Of a DNA stretch of 64,000 bases, positions 1 to 10,717 are shown piece after piece. Under the pieces are notes generated by a model, which saw only the letters and a program-made list of their open reading frames with translations, had not been told where the DNA came from and ran no database searches. The translations under genes and the position numbers were made by a program. Numbering within the stretch: position 1 is the first letter of the stretch; every line of letters begins with the position of its first letter. This DNA comes from Photobacterium arenosum (lineage in GTDB: Bacteria; Pseudomonadota; Gammaproteobacteria; Enterobacterales; Vibrionaceae): contig NZ_JACYTP010000003.1 in the NCBI RefSeq assembly GCF_014841115.1, forward strand, positions 345,921 through 409,920, given 5' to 3'.

Positions 1-386
1 ACAGGGAAGTAGGGAAGCAGGCGCTGAGTGAGAAACTCAGGTTTATTTGTCATTATCCCCCATGGTACTTTATTTTTATTCAAATAGGATAAAAGTGTAT
101 CAATTCCACTATACATTGATGTTTTTAAACAAATTTCATCATGGTAGTAATCAAGGAACTGTTGTCTGAGGTGCGTGGGGTTCAGATGCGCGGGTATTGT
201 GCCAAATCCCGCTTTTATCAAGCCATTGGCACCGTAACTGGTATTCGCCTGGATTTGCGCTGCGGTCAGTGGCTGAACATCATAATCTGCAAGCACTCTG
301 TTAGCCGCTCTTGCCATATCCGGAGCGGTATCAAGCAAGGTGCCGTCCAAGTCAAAAAGTACAGCGTCAATCCGATACCCCAACAT
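1..386 (-). CDS. gph: HAD-family phosphatase, phosphoglycolate phosphatase/MupP-like (5' part only)
   Basis: About 128 codons are visible before the gene runs off the left edge. The start ATG at 386 follows AAGGA with an 8-base spacer. The N-terminus carries the HAD motif I, FDLDGTLLDT, in which the first Asp is the phospho-acceptor and the second the general acid. A helical cap follows, and the read ends near a motif II-like segment (MTNKP). These are features of phosphoglycolate phosphatases, which dephosphorylate 2-phosphoglycolate. The gene lies directly downstream of ubiG on the same strand. In Pseudomonas that position holds mupP, the MurNAc-6-phosphate phosphatase of cell-wall recycling, so the substrate cannot be fixed from this fragment. 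Family membership is clear; the exact function is inferred. Confidence 0.8.
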   Translation of the reverse strand, partial: MLGYRIDAVLFDLDGTLLDTAPDMARAANRVLADYDVQPLTAAQIQANTSYGANGLIKAGFGTIPAHLNPTHLRQQFLDYYHDEICLKTSMYSGIDTLLSYLNKNKVPWGIMTNKPEFLTQRLLPYFP

Positions 387-565
387 AGGCCGTGTCCTTA
401 TCTCAAAGGCTGATAAAACGTGTGCAATGAATGTGCTTAAAGCATATCAGCAAAAAGGCGAAGTCGTAGGATTATGGGCATAATCCGGGTATTGGATCAA
501 ACGAGGCAGAAAGGTGAGGTCAGCCAGACCAGAATGACCAGCCTGGCTGCGGTGAGACAGGTTAC

Positions 566-1276
566 TTATTCTGGTTTCACTGTGTGCAGGATATAATTCA
601 CGTCCACGTTACGGCCCAGCTTGTAGGTGTCAGTAAGTGGGTTGTAGTGCAAACCGGTAATATGGCGGTCTTCGAGCGCAGTCAGATCAACCATCGCCAT
701 CAATTCTGACGGACGAATAAACTTTTTGTGATCATGCGTACCTTTTGGGACCAGTTTCATGACCTGCTCGGCTCCGACAATCGCAAATAAATAGGATTTC
801 ATGTTCCGGTTCAGGGTTGAAAAGAACACATGGCCGCCAGGCTTCACCAATCTGGCACAGGATGCAATCACAGAGGCGGGATCCGGCACATGTTCCAGCA
901 TTTCCATACAAGTGACGACGTCGTACAGTCCGGGGTGCTGTTCAGCATGTTCTTCAACCGTCTGCTGGATGTAGTCCAGCTTAGTGCCGGTTTCCAAAGC
1001 ATGCAGACGAGCCACAGTTAATGGCTCTTTACCCATGTCTAGGCCCGTAACATCCGCGCCTTCTCTGGCCATACTTTCGGCCAGAATGCCGCCGCCGCAG
1101 CCCACATCGAGGATTTTTTTGCCAAACAGTCCGCCGGCATGGTCGATCACATAGTTTAAGCGCAGTGGGTTAATCTGGTGCAGAGGCTTAAACTCGCCTT
1201 CCAGATCCCACCAGCGTGATGCCATTTCTTCAAATTTACTGATTTCTGCCGGATCGACATTTAACTGCTTGGTCAT
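566..1276 (-). CDS. ubiG: Ubiquinone biosynthesis O-methyltransferase UbiG
   Basis: This 236-residue SAM-dependent methyltransferase carries out both O-methylation steps of ubiquinone synthesis at the inner membrane. The SAM-binding glycine loop DVGCGGG lies at residues 57-63. The N-terminal segment [10 protein letters not shown] and the downstream [10 protein letters not shown] are typical of UbiG, and the length equals the usual family size of about 235-245. It is divergent from gyrA, with 335 bases between, as in other Vibrionaceae. It precedes the HAD phosphatase gene by 179 bases on the same strand, so the two may be cotranscribed. Confidence 0.96.
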   Translation of the reverse strand: MTKQLNVDPAEISKFEEMASRWWDLEGEFKPLHQINPLRLNYVIDHAGGLFGKKILDVGCGGGILAESMAREGADVTGLDMGKEPLTVARLHALETGTKLDYIQQTVEEHAEQHPGLYDVVTCMEMLEHVPDPASVIASCARLVKPGGHVFFSTLNRNMKSYLFAIVGAEQVMKLVPKGTHDHKKFIRPSELMAMVDLTALEDRHITGLHYNPLTDTYKLGRNVDVNYILHTVKPE

Positions 1277-1611
1277 TATTGCTCGCCATTTCCATTGATG
1301 TCAGAGCGGGCATTATAGCGAAAGACGGCTGACATGAAATGCTTGTTTGCCTAACCTAGCTTTGTCGCAAGAAAATACAGTGATGCTGGTGAATCTTTGG
1401 CCTGTCGCTGTTTTTCTGTATTAAAAACCTTCACTTGATGTCGGAGGATGGCCCAAGGATTGCACAGAAGGACAAGAGTTTATTTTCAATTCGCAAAATT
1501 ACTCACAAGAAAGGCACTGAAAGGTGTGCCTATTAAGTGGGAAATATGCTATATTCCCGCACCTTGCACGTATAAAAATACGACAGAATCTACCTGAGGG
1601 ATAGTGGCTCC

Positions 1612-4254
1612 ATGAGCGATCTTGCAAAAGAGATCACGCCGGTAAACATTGAAGAGGAGCTGAAAGGCTCATACCTCGACTACGCGATGTCAGTCATCGT
1701 GGGTCGTGCTCTTCCTGATGTGCGTGATGGCCTGAAGCCGGTACATCGCCGCGTACTATTCGCGATGAACGTACTCGGTAATGACTGGAATAAACCATAC
1801 AAAAAATCTGCCCGTGTTGTGGGCGACGTGATCGGTAAATATCACCCTCATGGTGATAGTGCGGTATACGACACCATTGTTCGTATGGCACAACCTTTCT
1901 CCCTTCGTTATATGCTGGTTGACGGCCAGGGTAACTTCGGTTCCATTGATGGCGACTCAGCCGCAGCAATGCGTTATACCGAAGTGCGGATGAGCAAAAT
2001 TGCTCACGAACTGCTGGCCGACCTGGATAAAGAAACTGTCGACTTTGTTGACAACTACGATGGCACAGAGCGTATTCCTGCTGTGTTGCCAACCAAAATT
2101 CCTAACCTGCTGGTTAACGGTGCGTCCGGTATTGCCGTAGGTATGGCGACCAATATTCCACCGCATAATTTGGGTGAGGTGATTGACGGCTGTCTGGCAT
2201 TTATGGACAACGATCAAATTACCATCGACCAGCTGATGGAATATATACCTGGCCCCGATTTCCCGACAGCGGCGATGATCAGTGGTCGTAAAGGTATTAT
2301 TGACGCTTATAAAACGGGGCGCGGTAAAGTTTACATGCGCTCTAAAGCCGATATTGAATCAGACAAAAATGGTAAAGAAACCATCGTTGTCACCGAGATT
2401 CCCTATCAGGTCAACAAAGCGCGTCTGATTGAAAAAATCGCTGAACTGGTCAAAGAGAAAAAAGTCGAGGGCATCAGTGCACTGCGTGATGAGTCTGATA
2501 AAGACGGTATGCGCATTGTTATTGAGTGTCGTCGTGACGCTGTAGCTGAGGTGGTACTGAATAACCTGTATGCACAGACTCAGCTGCAGACTACGTTCGG
2601 TATCAACATGGTGGCGCTGGATAAAAATGGCCAGCCTAAGCTTTTCAATCTGAAAGAGATGCTGGAAAGCTTTGTTAACCACCGCCGTGAAGTTGTGACA
2701 CGTCGTACCATCTTTGAACTGCGTAAAGCGCGTGAGCGTGCACATATTCTGGAAGGTCTGGCGATTGCACTGGTCAATATTGATGAAATCATCGATCTGA
2801 TCCGTCAGGCGGCGACGCCGCAAATTGCCCGTGAAGGCCTGTTGGCCCGTCCATGGCAATTGGGTGACGTAGCAGCCATGCTGGAACGTGCCGGTGTGGA
2901 TGCGGCTCGCCCTGAGTGGCTGGCTGCTGAGCTGGGTGTTCGTGATGGTATGTACTACCTGACGGAACAACAGGCACAGGCAATTCTGGATCTGCGTTTG
3001 CACAAGCTGACCGGTCTGGAACACGAGAAGATTCTCGACGAGTACAAAGGTCTGTTGACTCAGATCGAAGAGCTGATGCTGATCCTGAGCAGTGCTGAGC
3101 GCTTGATGGAAGTGATTCGTGGTGAACTTGAGCTTGCCCGAGAGCAGTTCAATGATGTTCGCCGTACCGAAATCACAGCGGCCAGCCACGATATCGATCT
3201 GGAAGATCTGATCACTCAGGAAGACGTGGTGGTGACTTTGTCTCACCATGGCTATGTGAAATATCAGCTGCTGGCTGATTACGAAGCACAGCGTCGCGGT
3301 GGTAAAGGCCGAGCAGCAACGCGTATGAAGGATGAAGACTTCATTGAGCGTCTGCTGGTTGCCAATACCCACGATACTATCCTGTGCTTCTCAAGCCGCG
3401 GCCGGATGTACTGGCTGAAGGTTTATCAGTTGCCGCAGGCTAGCCGGACAGCACGTGGCAAGCCGATTGTGAATATTCTGCCGCTGGAAGAGAATGAGCG
3501 TATTACCGCAATTCTGCCGGTGAAAGAATATGAAGAAGATAAGTTTATCTTCATGGCAACGGCCGACGGTACGGTTAAGAAAACACCGCTGACTGATTTC
3601 AGCCGTCCTCGCAGCGCCGGTATTATTGCCGTGAACCTGCGTGAAGGTGACTCACTGATTGGTGTGAATATCACTGACAGCAGCAATGACATTATGTTGT
3701 TCTCTGCCGCCGGTAAAGTGGTGCGCTTCTCTGAAGAACAAGTGCGTGGCATGGGCCGTACGGCGGCAGGTGTCCGCGGTATCAAGCTGGCCAATGACGA
3801 CAAAGTGGTGTCGCTCATCGTACCTGGCAATGAAGGCGATGTGCTGACTGTGACTGAAAACGGTTACGGTAAGCGTACCAGCCTGGAAGAGTACCCAGCG
3901 AAGAGCCGTGCAACTCAGGGTGTTGTTTCCATCAAAGTCTCCGAGCGTAATGGCTCTGTGGTCGGTGCAGTTCAGGTACAGGAGGGTGATGAATTCATGA
4001 TGATCACCAATGCCGGTACTCTGGTGCGTACCCGTGTCGCAGAAGTCAGCCGCGTAGGTCGAAATACTCAGGGGGTTACCCTTATCCGTACAGCAGAAGA
4101 TGAACAAGTTGTTGGTCTTCAGCGAATTGAGGAACCTGAGGATGACGAGTTGCTGCAAGTTGACGGCGAAGAAGTTGTGGCGGAAGTGACAACGGATACC
4201 GATACGGTATTGCCTGAAGAAGGCGATGAAGCCAAAGACAGCAGCGAAGACTGA
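1612..4254 (+). CDS. gyrA: DNA gyrase subunit A
   Basis: GyrA is the breakage-reunion subunit of DNA gyrase (A2B2), which introduces negative supercoils using ATP hydrolysed by GyrB. The protein has 880 residues. The active-site tyrosine is Tyr122, preceded by Arg121. The quinolone-resistance region reads HGDSAVYD, with Ser83 and Asp87, the sensitive wild-type state. The C-terminal beta-pinwheel contains the GyrA box QRRGGKG, needed for DNA wrapping, and the protein ends in a strongly acidic tail. The start ATG follows a GAGGGA-type ribosome site. The gene stands alone and is followed directly by a strong intrinsic terminator. Confidence 0.98.
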   Translation: MSDLAKEITPVNIEEELKGSYLDYAMSVIVGRALPDVRDGLKPVHRRVLFAMNVLGNDWNKPYKKSARVVGDVIGKYHPHGDSAVYDTIVRMAQPFSLRYMLVDGQGNFGSIDGDSAAAMRYTEVRMSKIAHELLADLDKETVDFVDNYDGTERIPAVLPTKIPNLLVNGASGIAVGMATNIPPHNLGEVIDGCLAFMDNDQITIDQLMEYIPGPDFPTAAMISGRKGIIDAYKTGRGKVYMRSKADIESDKNGKETIVVTEIPYQVNKARLIEKIAELVKEKKVEGISALRDESDKDGMRIVIECRRDAVAEVVLNNLYAQTQLQTTFGINMVALDKNGQPKLFNLKEMLESFVNHRREVVTRRTIFELRKARERAHILEGLAIALVNIDEIIDLIRQAATPQIAREGLLARPWQLGDVAAMLERAGVDAARPEWLAAELGVRDGMYYLTEQQAQAILDLRLHKLTGLEHEKILDEYKGLLTQIEELMLILSSAERLMEVIRGELELAREQFNDVRRTEITAASHDIDLEDLITQEDVVVTLSHHGYVKYQLLADYEAQRRGGKGRAATRMKDEDFIERLLVANTHDTILCFSSRGRMYWLKVYQLPQASRTARGKPIVNILPLEENERITAILPVKEYEEDKFIFMATADGTVKKTPLTDFSRPRSAGIIAVNLREGDSLIGVNITDSSNDIMLFSAAGKVVRFSEEQVRGMGRTAAGVRGIKLANDDKVVSLIVPGNEGDVLTVTENGYGKRTSLEEYPAKSRATQGVVSIKVSERNGSVVGAVQVQEGDEFMMITNAGTLVRTRVAEVSRVGRNTQGVTLIRTAEDEQVVGLQRIEEPEDDELLQVDGEEVVAEVTTDTDTVLPEEGDEAKDSSED

Positions 4255-4269
4255 TTGTTAGCTTAACCT

Positions 4270-4299
4270 AAAAAACGCAGCTCAGAGCTGCGTTTTTTT
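4270..4299 (+). terminator. Intrinsic terminator of gyrA
   Basis: A perfect hairpin (ACGCAGCT / AGCTGCGT, loop CAG) is flanked by six A and a run of seven T. It begins 16 bases after the gyrA stop codon. Confidence 0.9.
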
Positions 4300-4492
4300 A
4301 TAACATTTTTTTAGCAAAATGCCTCTCTTGTTTGTTTCGCTGGCGTTTATCGGTATTTTTTATTGTTTACTCAACAAAAAAGGTTTTCAGCAACGAATGA
4401 AAGGTGTAAAAAAATAAAACACAGATCCGGTTATTCATGATGTTGATAACAGGGTCACCACATTTTCGCAAAGCAGGAGCATGTTTCTCATC

Positions 4493-5575
4493 ATGGATAA
4501 GGTTTATAACTTTTGTGCAGGTCCAGCAATGATGCCAGCAGAAGTGTTGGTAAAAGCCCAACAGGAATTGGTGAACTGGAATGGTCTGGGAACCTCGGTC
4601 ATGGAGATCAGCCACCGAAGTAAAGACTTTATCGCTGTAGCAGAACAGTCTGAGCGCGATTTACGTGACCTGCTGGCTATTCCTGACAACTATCATGTTC
4701 TTTTCTGCCACGGTGGTGCACGGGCACAATTTGCTGCCGTGCCGATGAACCTGCTGGGCGATGCCACCACGGCGGATTACATTGATGGCGGTTACTGGGC
4801 ACAGAGTGCTGTCGACGAAGCCCAGAAATATTGCCAGCCGAATGTTATCGATATCACTTGCGAGCGTGATGGCAAAAAAGCGGTTCTGCCGGCGAGTGAC
4901 TGGGCGCTGACTGAACAGGCGGCCTATGTGCATTTCTGCCCGAATGAGACTATCGACGGTATTGAGATCCGTGACTTGCCACAGACGGACAAGCCGATTG
5001 TTGCCGATATGTCTTCTACCATTTTGTCGCGCAAAATCGATGTGTCACAGTACGGGGTGATCTACGCCGGGGCGCAGAAAAATATCGGCCCTGCTGGCCT
5101 GACAATCGTGATTGTTCGTGATGATTTACTGGGTCTGGCCAAAGACATCCTGCCAAGCATACTGGATTACAAAGTGCTGGCAGAGAAAGAATCTATGTTT
5201 AATACACCACCTACCTTTGCCTGGTATCTGGCTGGTGAAGTGTTCAAGTGGCTGAAAGCCATCGGTGGCGTAGAAGTGATGCAGGCGCGCAATGAAGCGA
5301 AAGCGAAATTGCTTTATGATTTTATTGATCAGTCTGATTTTTATCGCAATGAGGTGCATCAGGCTAACCGTTCATTGATGAATGTTCCTTTCCAGCTGAA
5401 AAATGCGGAACTGGATAAAGCCTTCTTGCAACAGGCGGATGCCGCGGGTTTGAAAGCCTTGGCTGGTCACCGTGTGGTTGGCGGTATGCGGGCCTCTATT
5501 TATAACGCGATGCCGATTGAAGGCGTGCAGGCGCTGGTCGACTTCATGGCGGTATTCGAACGCGACAATGCCTGA
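4493..5575 (+). CDS. serC: Phosphoserine aminotransferase
   Basis: SerC is a PLP enzyme converting 3-phosphohydroxypyruvate to phosphoserine (serine synthesis); it also acts in pyridoxine synthesis. The product has 360 residues, close to the 362 of E. coli. The N-terminus contains the family motif [14 protein letters not shown]. The PLP lysine lies in the segment [10 protein letters not shown] near residue 195. I chose the ATG at 4493 because alignment with known SerC begins there. An in-frame ATG at 4481 would add four residues, but AGGAG is then only one base away. Even for 4493 the spacing of 13 bases is long. It is followed by a hairpin terminator and separated from aroA by about 460 bases, instead of the tight serC-aroA operon of E. 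coli. Confidence 0.95.
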   Translation: MDKVYNFCAGPAMMPAEVLVKAQQELVNWNGLGTSVMEISHRSKDFIAVAEQSERDLRDLLAIPDNYHVLFCHGGARAQFAAVPMNLLGDATTADYIDGGYWAQSAVDEAQKYCQPNVIDITCERDGKKAVLPASDWALTEQAAYVHFCPNETIDGIEIRDLPQTDKPIVADMSSTILSRKIDVSQYGVIYAGAQKNIGPAGLTIVIVRDDLLGLAKDILPSILDYKVLAEKESMFNTPPTFAWYLAGEVFKWLKAIGGVEVMQARNEAKAKLLYDFIDQSDFYRNEVHQANRSLMNVPFQLKNAELDKAFLQQADAAGLKALAGHRVVGGMRASIYNAMPIEGVQALVDFMAVFERDNA

Positions 5576-5594
5576 GTAAAGAACCTCTGCCGTC

Positions 5595-5624
5595 AAGCCG
5601 CCTGATAAGGCGGCTTGTTTGTTT
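5595..5624 (+). terminator. Probable terminator of serC
   Basis: The hairpin AAGCCGCCT / AGGCGGCTT has a four-base loop and is followed by the T-rich tail GTTTGTTT. It lies 19 bases after serC. Confidence 0.75.
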
Positions 5625-5640
5625 ATGTCTGGCGATTGCC

Positions 5641-5884
5641 GCTGAAGGTCAGCTGAGCGCCGTGGAAGTGGACTTTGAACAGTCTTCTTCTCAGATCGCA
5701 ACGGTTCGGTTCAGTTGAAGGGACAGCGCAGTATGTTAATGGCTCGCTGTCTGTGAATGGCGTTGAATTGCTGATGATCTCAATGGTTCGCCTGGAGGAC
5801 GGTTTGACGAAAGCCTCCTCGGACGGGCAGTGGGTTGAGTTGGAATGTTATTTTGATGGCTCGGCCGTCAGCCAGTGTAAATGA
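5641..5884 (+). pseudogene. Possible frameshifted remnant of a small unknown gene between serC and aroA
   Basis: This is the only coding-like sequence in the 461-base serC-aroA gap. One frame reads through AEGQLSAVEVDFEQSS and stops at a TGA near 5727. The next frame is open from a TTG at 5675 to the TGA at 5884 and continues with plausible residues (VEGTAQYVNG, then VELECYFDG). Removing one base near 5724 would join both into one protein-like reading of about 80 residues. Neither frame has an ATG start, and the first frame begins inside the serC terminator. I do not recognise the protein. It could be a decayed gene, or the downstream frame could be chance. Confidence 0.25.
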
Positions 5885-6037
5885 CCCTGTCACAAGGTTT
5901 CGCAAGCAGGGTTTATCCCCTGTCAGGCTCAGTCTGGCGCGGGATGGCGCGTTTTGAGCCCTGGGATGACTAGCATCACTTCGAAATATTGGTTACTCTG
6001 CGGAAACGCAAATACAACAGGATAGAAAAATCACCCA

Positions 6038-7321
6038 ATGGAGAGTTTAACTTTACAGCCAATTCAGCGTATTGACGGGGAAGTGAACCTGCCAGGTTCC
6101 AAAAGTGTGTCTAACCGGGCGCTCTTGCTGGCAGCACTGGCGAACGGCACGACGCGTCTGACGAATCTGCTCGACAGTGACGATATCCGTCACATGCTCA
6201 ATGCTCTCACCAAGCTGGGCGTTTCGTATCAGCTTTCAGAGGATAAAACCGTCTGTGAAGTACAGGGACTGGGTCAGGCATTTCATGCCAAACAGCCGCT
6301 TGAGCTGTTTCTGGGCAACGCGGGTACGGCTATGCGTCCGTTAGCTGCGGCCTTGAGTTTAGGTTCGGGTGAGTATGTGCTGACCGGAGAGCCGCGGATG
6401 AAAGAGCGCCCGATTGGCCATTTGGTCGACGCACTGCGCAGTGCCGGTGCGGATATTACTTACCTCGAAAATGAAGGTTTCCCGCCGCTGAACATTAAGG
6501 GAGCCGACCTCAAAGGCGGTGAAGTAGAGATTGATGGCTCAATTTCCAGCCAGTTTCTGACTGCATTTCTGATGACCGCACCTCTGGCGTCAGAAGAGAC
6601 AGTGATCCGTATCAAAGGTGAGCTGGTTTCTAAACCCTACATTGATATTACCCTGCACATCATGGCGCAATTTGGGGTACAGGTCGAGAACGACAACTAT
6701 CAGCGCTTTATCGTAAAAGGTGGCCAGCAGTACCAGGCACCGGGTGATTTTATGGTAGAAGGAGATGCTTCTTCCGCTTCATATTTTCTTGCTGCCGCAG
6801 CCATTAAAGGCGGTACTGTGAAAGTTACCGGAATTGGTAAATCCAGTATCCAGGGCGATACCCAGTTTGCTGAAGCACTGGCGGCTATGGGTGCTGAGAT
6901 AGAGTGGGGTGATAACTATGTCATCGCCCGTCGCGGTACGCTTCATGGTGTGGATATGGATTTTAACCATATCCCGGATGCGGCCATGACCATTGCCACA
7001 ACGGCATTGTTTGCTGAAGGGACGACGGCTATCCGTAATGTCTATAACTGGCGTGTAAAAGAAACGGATCGTTTATCCGCCATGGCAACTGAGCTGCGTA
7101 AAGTGGGCGCGACAGTCGAGGAAGGCGAAGATTACATTATCATCACACCTCCGGCGCAGTTGCAGCATGCTGCCATCGACACCTACGACGATCACCGCAT
7201 GGCGATGTGTTTTTCGTTAGTTGCGCTGAGCGAAGATACACCGGTGACGATTAATGATCCCAAGTGTACCTCAAAAACGTTCCCGGATTACTTTGAGAAA
7301 CTGGCCGCATTAAGCCATTGA
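6038..7321 (+). CDS. aroA: 3-phosphoshikimate 1-carboxyvinyltransferase (EPSP synthase)
   Basis: AroA joins phosphoenolpyruvate to shikimate-3-phosphate, the sixth step of the shikimate pathway. The protein has 427 residues, exactly the E. coli length. Both family signatures are present: [10 protein letters not shown] near residue 95 and the later [19 protein letters not shown] near residue 345. The first signature is the class I, glyphosate-sensitive form. The start MESLTLQPI matches other AroA proteins, although the nearest AGGA is 15 bases upstream. It is followed by its own terminator before cmk. Confidence 0.97.
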   Translation: MESLTLQPIQRIDGEVNLPGSKSVSNRALLLAALANGTTRLTNLLDSDDIRHMLNALTKLGVSYQLSEDKTVCEVQGLGQAFHAKQPLELFLGNAGTAMRPLAAALSLGSGEYVLTGEPRMKERPIGHLVDALRSAGADITYLENEGFPPLNIKGADLKGGEVEIDGSISSQFLTAFLMTAPLASEETVIRIKGELVSKPYIDITLHIMAQFGVQVENDNYQRFIVKGGQQYQAPGDFMVEGDASSASYFLAAAAIKGGTVKVTGIGKSSIQGDTQFAEALAAMGAEIEWGDNYVIARRGTLHGVDMDFNHIPDAAMTIATTALFAEGTTAIRNVYNWRVKETDRLSAMATELRKVGATVEEGEDYIIITPPAQLQHAAIDTYDDHRMAMCFSLVALSEDTPVTINDPKCTSKTFPDYFEKLAALSH

Positions 7322-7345
7322 TCCACTTCCTCAGATTTGTCCCTG

Positions 7346-7375
7346 TCACCCAGCTTAAGGCTGGGTGATTTTTTT
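7346..7375 (+). terminator. Terminator between aroA and cmk
   Basis: The hairpin TCACCCAGC / GCTGGGTGA with a five-base loop is followed by a run of seven T. It lies 24 bases after aroA. Confidence 0.88.
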
Positions 7376-7471
7376 CCCGACTGGAAGTGCCTCCAGGGCA
7401 AATTTACCGTATAATACGGCCCGCGTTGAAACAGCAAGTTTGCTGAAGGTTTAACAAATTCGGAGAATTCT

Positions 7472-8164
7472 ATGTCTACAAACGCACCAGTGATCACTGT
7501 TGATGGGCCAAGTGGAGCCGGTAAAGGAACACTTTGCATGCTGTTGGCAGATAAGCTGGGCTGGAATTTACTGGATTCTGGTGCTATTTACCGAGTACTG
7601 GCACTGGCAGCAATTCATCATGGTGTAGAACTGGACTCTGAAGCCGCATTGGTTCCACTGGCTGCGCATCTGGATGTGCAGTTCCTTGCAGAAGGCGAAC
7701 TGGTGAAAGTGATTCTGGAAGGAGAGGACGTCTCTACCACATTACGTACTGAAGACGTTGGCAATGCAGCGTCAAAAGTTGCGGCATTACCTCGGGTGCG
7801 TGAAGCATTGTTACGCCGCCAGCGTGCATTTAGCGGAGAGCCTGGCCTGGTTGCGGATGGACGTGATATGGGTACAGTGGTTTTTCCTAACGCTGAAGTA
7901 AAAATTTTCCTGGATGCCAGCGCCGAAGAGCGCGCCAAACGCCGCATGAACCAGTTGCAACAAAAAGGCTTAAGTGTTAACTTTGACAGTCTTTTAAGCG
8001 AAATTCAGGAGCGTGATGATCGCGACCGCAACCGTGCTGTTGCGCCATTACGCCCCGCAGCAGATGCTTTAGTGCTAGACTCTACGCATCTGTTGATTGA
8101 GCAAGTGACCGAACTGGCGCTGGCTCACATTGAAGAAAAATTGTCGGCTGAGAAATCGGCCTGA
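7472..8164 (+). CDS. cmk: Cytidylate kinase
   Basis: Cmk phosphorylates CMP and dCMP with ATP, recycling nucleotides from RNA turnover. The 230-residue protein has the P-loop GPSGAGKGT near the N-terminus and the lid/NMP-binding segment [13 protein letters not shown] near residue 130. The catalytic-type segment ERDDRDRNR lies near residue 178. The ribosome site GGAG lies six bases before the ATG. It precedes rpsA by 93 bases; cmk-rpsA linkage is conserved in gamma-proteobacteria. Confidence 0.96.
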   Translation: MSTNAPVITVDGPSGAGKGTLCMLLADKLGWNLLDSGAIYRVLALAAIHHGVELDSEAALVPLAAHLDVQFLAEGELVKVILEGEDVSTTLRTEDVGNAASKVAALPRVREALLRRQRAFSGEPGLVADGRDMGTVVFPNAEVKIFLDASAEERAKRRMNQLQQKGLSVNFDSLLSEIQERDDRDRNRAVAPLRPAADALVLDSTHLLIEQVTELALAHIEEKLSAEKSA

Positions 8165-8257
8165 TGGTATGTCGGTGTCAAGGAATGATAACTGACTTTG
8201 TTTTCAACCCCATGCGGTAGGATACCCATGGTTGTTCATATACTGAAGATTATTTAA

Positions 8258-9928
8258 ATGACTGAATCTTTTGCTCAACTCTTTGAAGAGTCTCTAAAAG
8301 AAATCGAAACACGCCCTGGCGCGATCGTTAAAGGTACTGTAGTTGCCATTGAGAACGGTTTCGTTCTGGTTGACGCTGGCCTGAAATCTGAGTCAGCTAT
8401 TCCTGCTGAGCAGTTCAAAAATGCTGCTGGTGAGCTGGAAATCGAAGTTGGCGTTGAAGTTGACGTAGCTCTGGACGCGATTGAAGACGGTTTCGGTGAA
8501 ACTCAACTTTCTCGTGAGAAAGCGAAGCGTCACGAAGCTTGGATCCAGCTTGAGAAAGCTTACGAAGATGCTGAAACCGTTATTGGTATCATCAACGGTA
8601 AAGTTAAAGGTGGCTTCACTGTTGAGCTGAACGGCATCCGTGCGTTCCTGCCTGGTTCTCTGGTTGACGTTCGTCCAGTACGTGACACTGCTCACCTGGA
8701 AGGCAAAGAGCTAGAGTTCAAAGTTATCAAGCTGGACCAGAAGCGCAACAACGTTGTTGTTTCTCGTCGTGCTGTTATCGAATCTGAAAACAGCGTTGAG
8801 CGTGATGAGCTGCTGGCTTCTCTGCAAGAAGGCATGGAAGTTAAAGGTATCGTTAAGAACCTGACTGACTACGGTGCATTCGTAGATCTGGGCGGTGTTG
8901 ACGGCCTGCTGCACATCACTGACATGGCTTGGAAACGCGTTAAGCATCCATCAGAAATCGTTAATGTTGGTGACGAAATCAACGTTAAAGTTCTGAAGTT
9001 CGACCGTGAGCGTACTCGCGTATCTCTGGGTCTGAAGCAACTGGGTGAAGATCCATGGGTTGCTATCGCTAAGCGTTACCCAGAAGGCACTAAGCTGTCT
9101 GGTCGCGTAACTAACCTGACTGACTACGGCTGCTTCGTTGAAATCGAAGAAGGCGTTGAAGGTCTGGTACACGTGTCTGAAATGGACTGGACCAACAAGA
9201 ACATCCACCCATCTAAAGTGGTTAACGTGGGTGACGAAGTTGAAGTTATGGTTCTGGACATCGACGAAGAACGTCGTCGTATCAGCCTGGGTCTGAAGCA
9301 ATGTAAAGCTAACCCTTGGCAGCAGTTCGCTGAAGCACAAGCTAAAGGCGACCGTGTAACTGGTAAGATCAAGTCTATCACTGACTTCGGTATCTTCATC
9401 GGTCTGGACGGTGGCATTGACGGTCTGGTTCACCTGTCTGACATTTCTTGGAATGTTGCAGGCGAAGACGCTGTTCGTGACTTCAAGAAAGGCGACGAGA
9501 TTTCAGCAGTTGTTCTGGCTGTTGATGCTGAGCGTGAGCGTATCTCTCTGGGCGTTAAGCAAATCGAAGAAGACCCGTTCAACAGCTTCGTAGCTCTGAA
9601 CAAGAAAGGTACTCTGATAAACGGTAAAGTGCTTGCCGTTGATGCTAAAGGCGCAACCATTGAGCTGGCTGAAGGCGTAGAAGGTTACCTGCGTGCATCT
9701 GAAGCTTCTCGTGACCGCGTAGAAGACGCAACTCTGGTTCTGTCTGAAGGCGATTCAGTTGAAGCGAAGTTCACCGGTGTTGACCGTAAGAACCGCGTTA
9801 TCAACCTGTCTGTACGTGCGAAAGACGAAGACGAAGAGCAAGAAGCAATGGCTAGCCTGAACCAGCAGGACGAATCTGCATTCGGTAATGCTATGGCTGA
9901 CGCGTTTAAAGCGGCTAAAGGCGAATAA
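8258..9928 (+). CDS. rpsA: 30S ribosomal protein S1
   Basis: S1 brings mRNA to the 30S subunit and aids initiation on structured messages. The protein has 556 residues, as in E. coli (557), with six S1/OB repeats. Repeats three and four are marked by [12 protein letters not shown] and [13 protein letters not shown], and repeat five by [13 protein letters not shown]. Codon use is highly biased (CTG, GTT, GAA), as expected for a heavily expressed gene. The start lacks a canonical ribosome site: only GAAG precedes the ATG, by nine bases. This matches the degenerate, autoregulated start known for E. coli rpsA. Confidence 0.98.
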   Translation: MTESFAQLFEESLKEIETRPGAIVKGTVVAIENGFVLVDAGLKSESAIPAEQFKNAAGELEIEVGVEVDVALDAIEDGFGETQLSREKAKRHEAWIQLEKAYEDAETVIGIINGKVKGGFTVELNGIRAFLPGSLVDVRPVRDTAHLEGKELEFKVIKLDQKRNNVVVSRRAVIESENSVERDELLASLQEGMEVKGIVKNLTDYGAFVDLGGVDGLLHITDMAWKRVKHPSEIVNVGDEINVKVLKFDRERTRVSLGLKQLGEDPWVAIAKRYPEGTKLSGRVTNLTDYGCFVEIEEGVEGLVHVSEMDWTNKNIHPSKVVNVGDEVEVMVLDIDEERRRISLGLKQCKANPWQQFAEAQAKGDRVTGKIKSITDFGIFIGLDGGIDGLVHLSDISWNVAGEDAVRDFKKGDEISAVVLAVDAERERISLGVKQIEEDPFNSFVALNKKGTLINGKVLAVDAKGATIELAEGVEGYLRASEASRDRVEDATLVLSEGDSVEAKFTGVDRKNRVINLSVRAKDEDEEQEAMASLNQQDESAFGNAMADAFKAAKGE

Positions 9929-9936
9929 TTTGCCCC

Positions 9937-9960
9937 AAGGGGGGAAGCATTTTCCCCCTT
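9937..9960 (+). terminator. Hairpin between rpsA and ihfB
   Basis: The sequence AAGGGGGGAA pairs with TTTCCCCCTT across a four-base loop, immediately after rpsA. No T run follows, so it may protect the rpsA 3' end or attenuate transcription into ihfB instead of ending it fully. Confidence 0.5.
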
Positions 9961-10002
9961 AACGGTTATACTATTGAGAAACATACTAAAAACGGGGTGA
10001 TT

Positions 10003-10293
10003 ATGACAAAGTCTGAATTGATCGAAAGGCTGTGCAGCCAACAAACTCATCTTTCTGCCAAACAGGTAGAAGATGCGATCAAGGAAATCCTTGAGCATAT
10101 GGCAACAACCCTTGCTGAAGGGGACCGTATTGAAATCCGTGGCTTTGGTAGTTTCTCTTTGCATTACCGTGCACCGCGCGTAGGGCGTAACCCGAAAACC
10201 GGTGATAAAGTGGAATTGGACGGCAAGTACGTTCCTCACTTTAAACCTGGTAAAGAGTTACGTGACCGCGTGAATGCACCGAATGCAGGATAA
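10003..10293 (+). CDS. ihfB: Integration host factor subunit beta
   Basis: IHF-beta pairs with IHF-alpha to bend DNA sharply at specific sites, assisting sigma-54 promoters and recombination. The 96-residue protein has the start [10 protein letters not shown] and the DNA-intercalating arm GRNPKTGD near residue 65, as in E. coli (94 residues). I use the ATG at 10003, preceded by GGGGTG, instead of the GTG at 9997. IHF is known to stimulate psp transcription in E. coli, which is relevant to the sigma-54 promoter at 19.6 kb. Confidence 0.97.
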   Translation: MTKSELIERLCSQQTHLSAKQVEDAIKEILEHMATTLAEGDRIEIRGFGSFSLHYRAPRVGRNPKTGDKVELDGKYVPHFKPGKELRDRVNAPNAG

Positions 10294-10307
10294 TCGTATT
10301 TAGCACG

Positions 10308-10341
10308 AAAAAACGGCATGCTGTAAGTATGCCGTTTTTTT
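10308..10341 (+). terminator. Intrinsic terminator of ihfB
   Basis: The hairpin AAAAAACGGCAT / ATGCCGTTTTTT has a nine-base loop and a seven-T run. It is symmetrical and may work in both directions, although only plus-strand genes flank it. Confidence 0.88.
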
Positions 10342-10422
10342 ATGTCTGTTGATCATGGTCTGATGAGTCGTTTTACTGCATAATCTAATCATCAAGTTTT
10401 TGATCTAGTGAGAGGATTCACG

Positions 10423-10710
10423 ATGAAAATAGTAGGCATTATTATCTTGATAGCGTGTTTTTTACTAACGCTGGCGCTGGGTGCGCAGAATCAGGTGATG
10501 GTTGACTTCGATTTTCTGATAGCCAAAGGACAATTTCAGCTATCTACGCTTTTAGGTGCGACCTTCGGTATTGGATTTGCAATTGGTTGGTTGATTTGTG
10601 GCTCTATGTATCTGAAAGCCCGCTTCACAAAAAATCGTTTAACAAAAAAAGTCGCCAAACAAGAAAAAGAACTAGAGCAGTTGCGTTCTGTAGAGACCGC
10701 CAAGGAATAA
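10423..10710 (+). CDS. lapA: Lipopolysaccharide assembly protein A
   Basis: LapA (YciS) is a small inner-membrane protein that works with LapB to control LPS synthesis by directing FtsH to LpxC. The 95-residue protein has two membrane segments (about residues 4-21 and 42-62) joined by a short periplasmic loop, with the family motifs LGAQN and GFAIGWLICG. A C-terminal charged cytoplasmic coil follows. AGAGGA lies six bases before the ATG; a GTG start at 10408 would place that site inside the gene. It is seven bases upstream of lapB, as in E. coli. Confidence 0.94.
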   Translation: MKIVGIIILIACFLLTLALGAQNQVMVDFDFLIAKGQFQLSTLLGATFGIGFAIGWLICGSMYLKARFTKNRLTKKVAKQEKELEQLRSVETAKE

Positions 10711-10717
10711 TCACTTC

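Noticed and set aside
1277..1611. Promoters in the ubiG-gyrA gap
   Set aside because: A GCTATATT box near 1548 could be the gyrA -10 element, but I find no matching -35 at a proper distance, and nothing firm for ubiG.
1846..1875. Quinolone-resistance change in gyrA
   Set aside because: Ser83 and Asp87 are both the sensitive residues.
2359..3372. A 337-codon open frame on the minus strand inside gyrA
   Set aside because: It is opposite a clear, full-length gyrA, has no recognisable motif, and its Gln/Phe/His-rich composition is what the antisense of biased codons gives.
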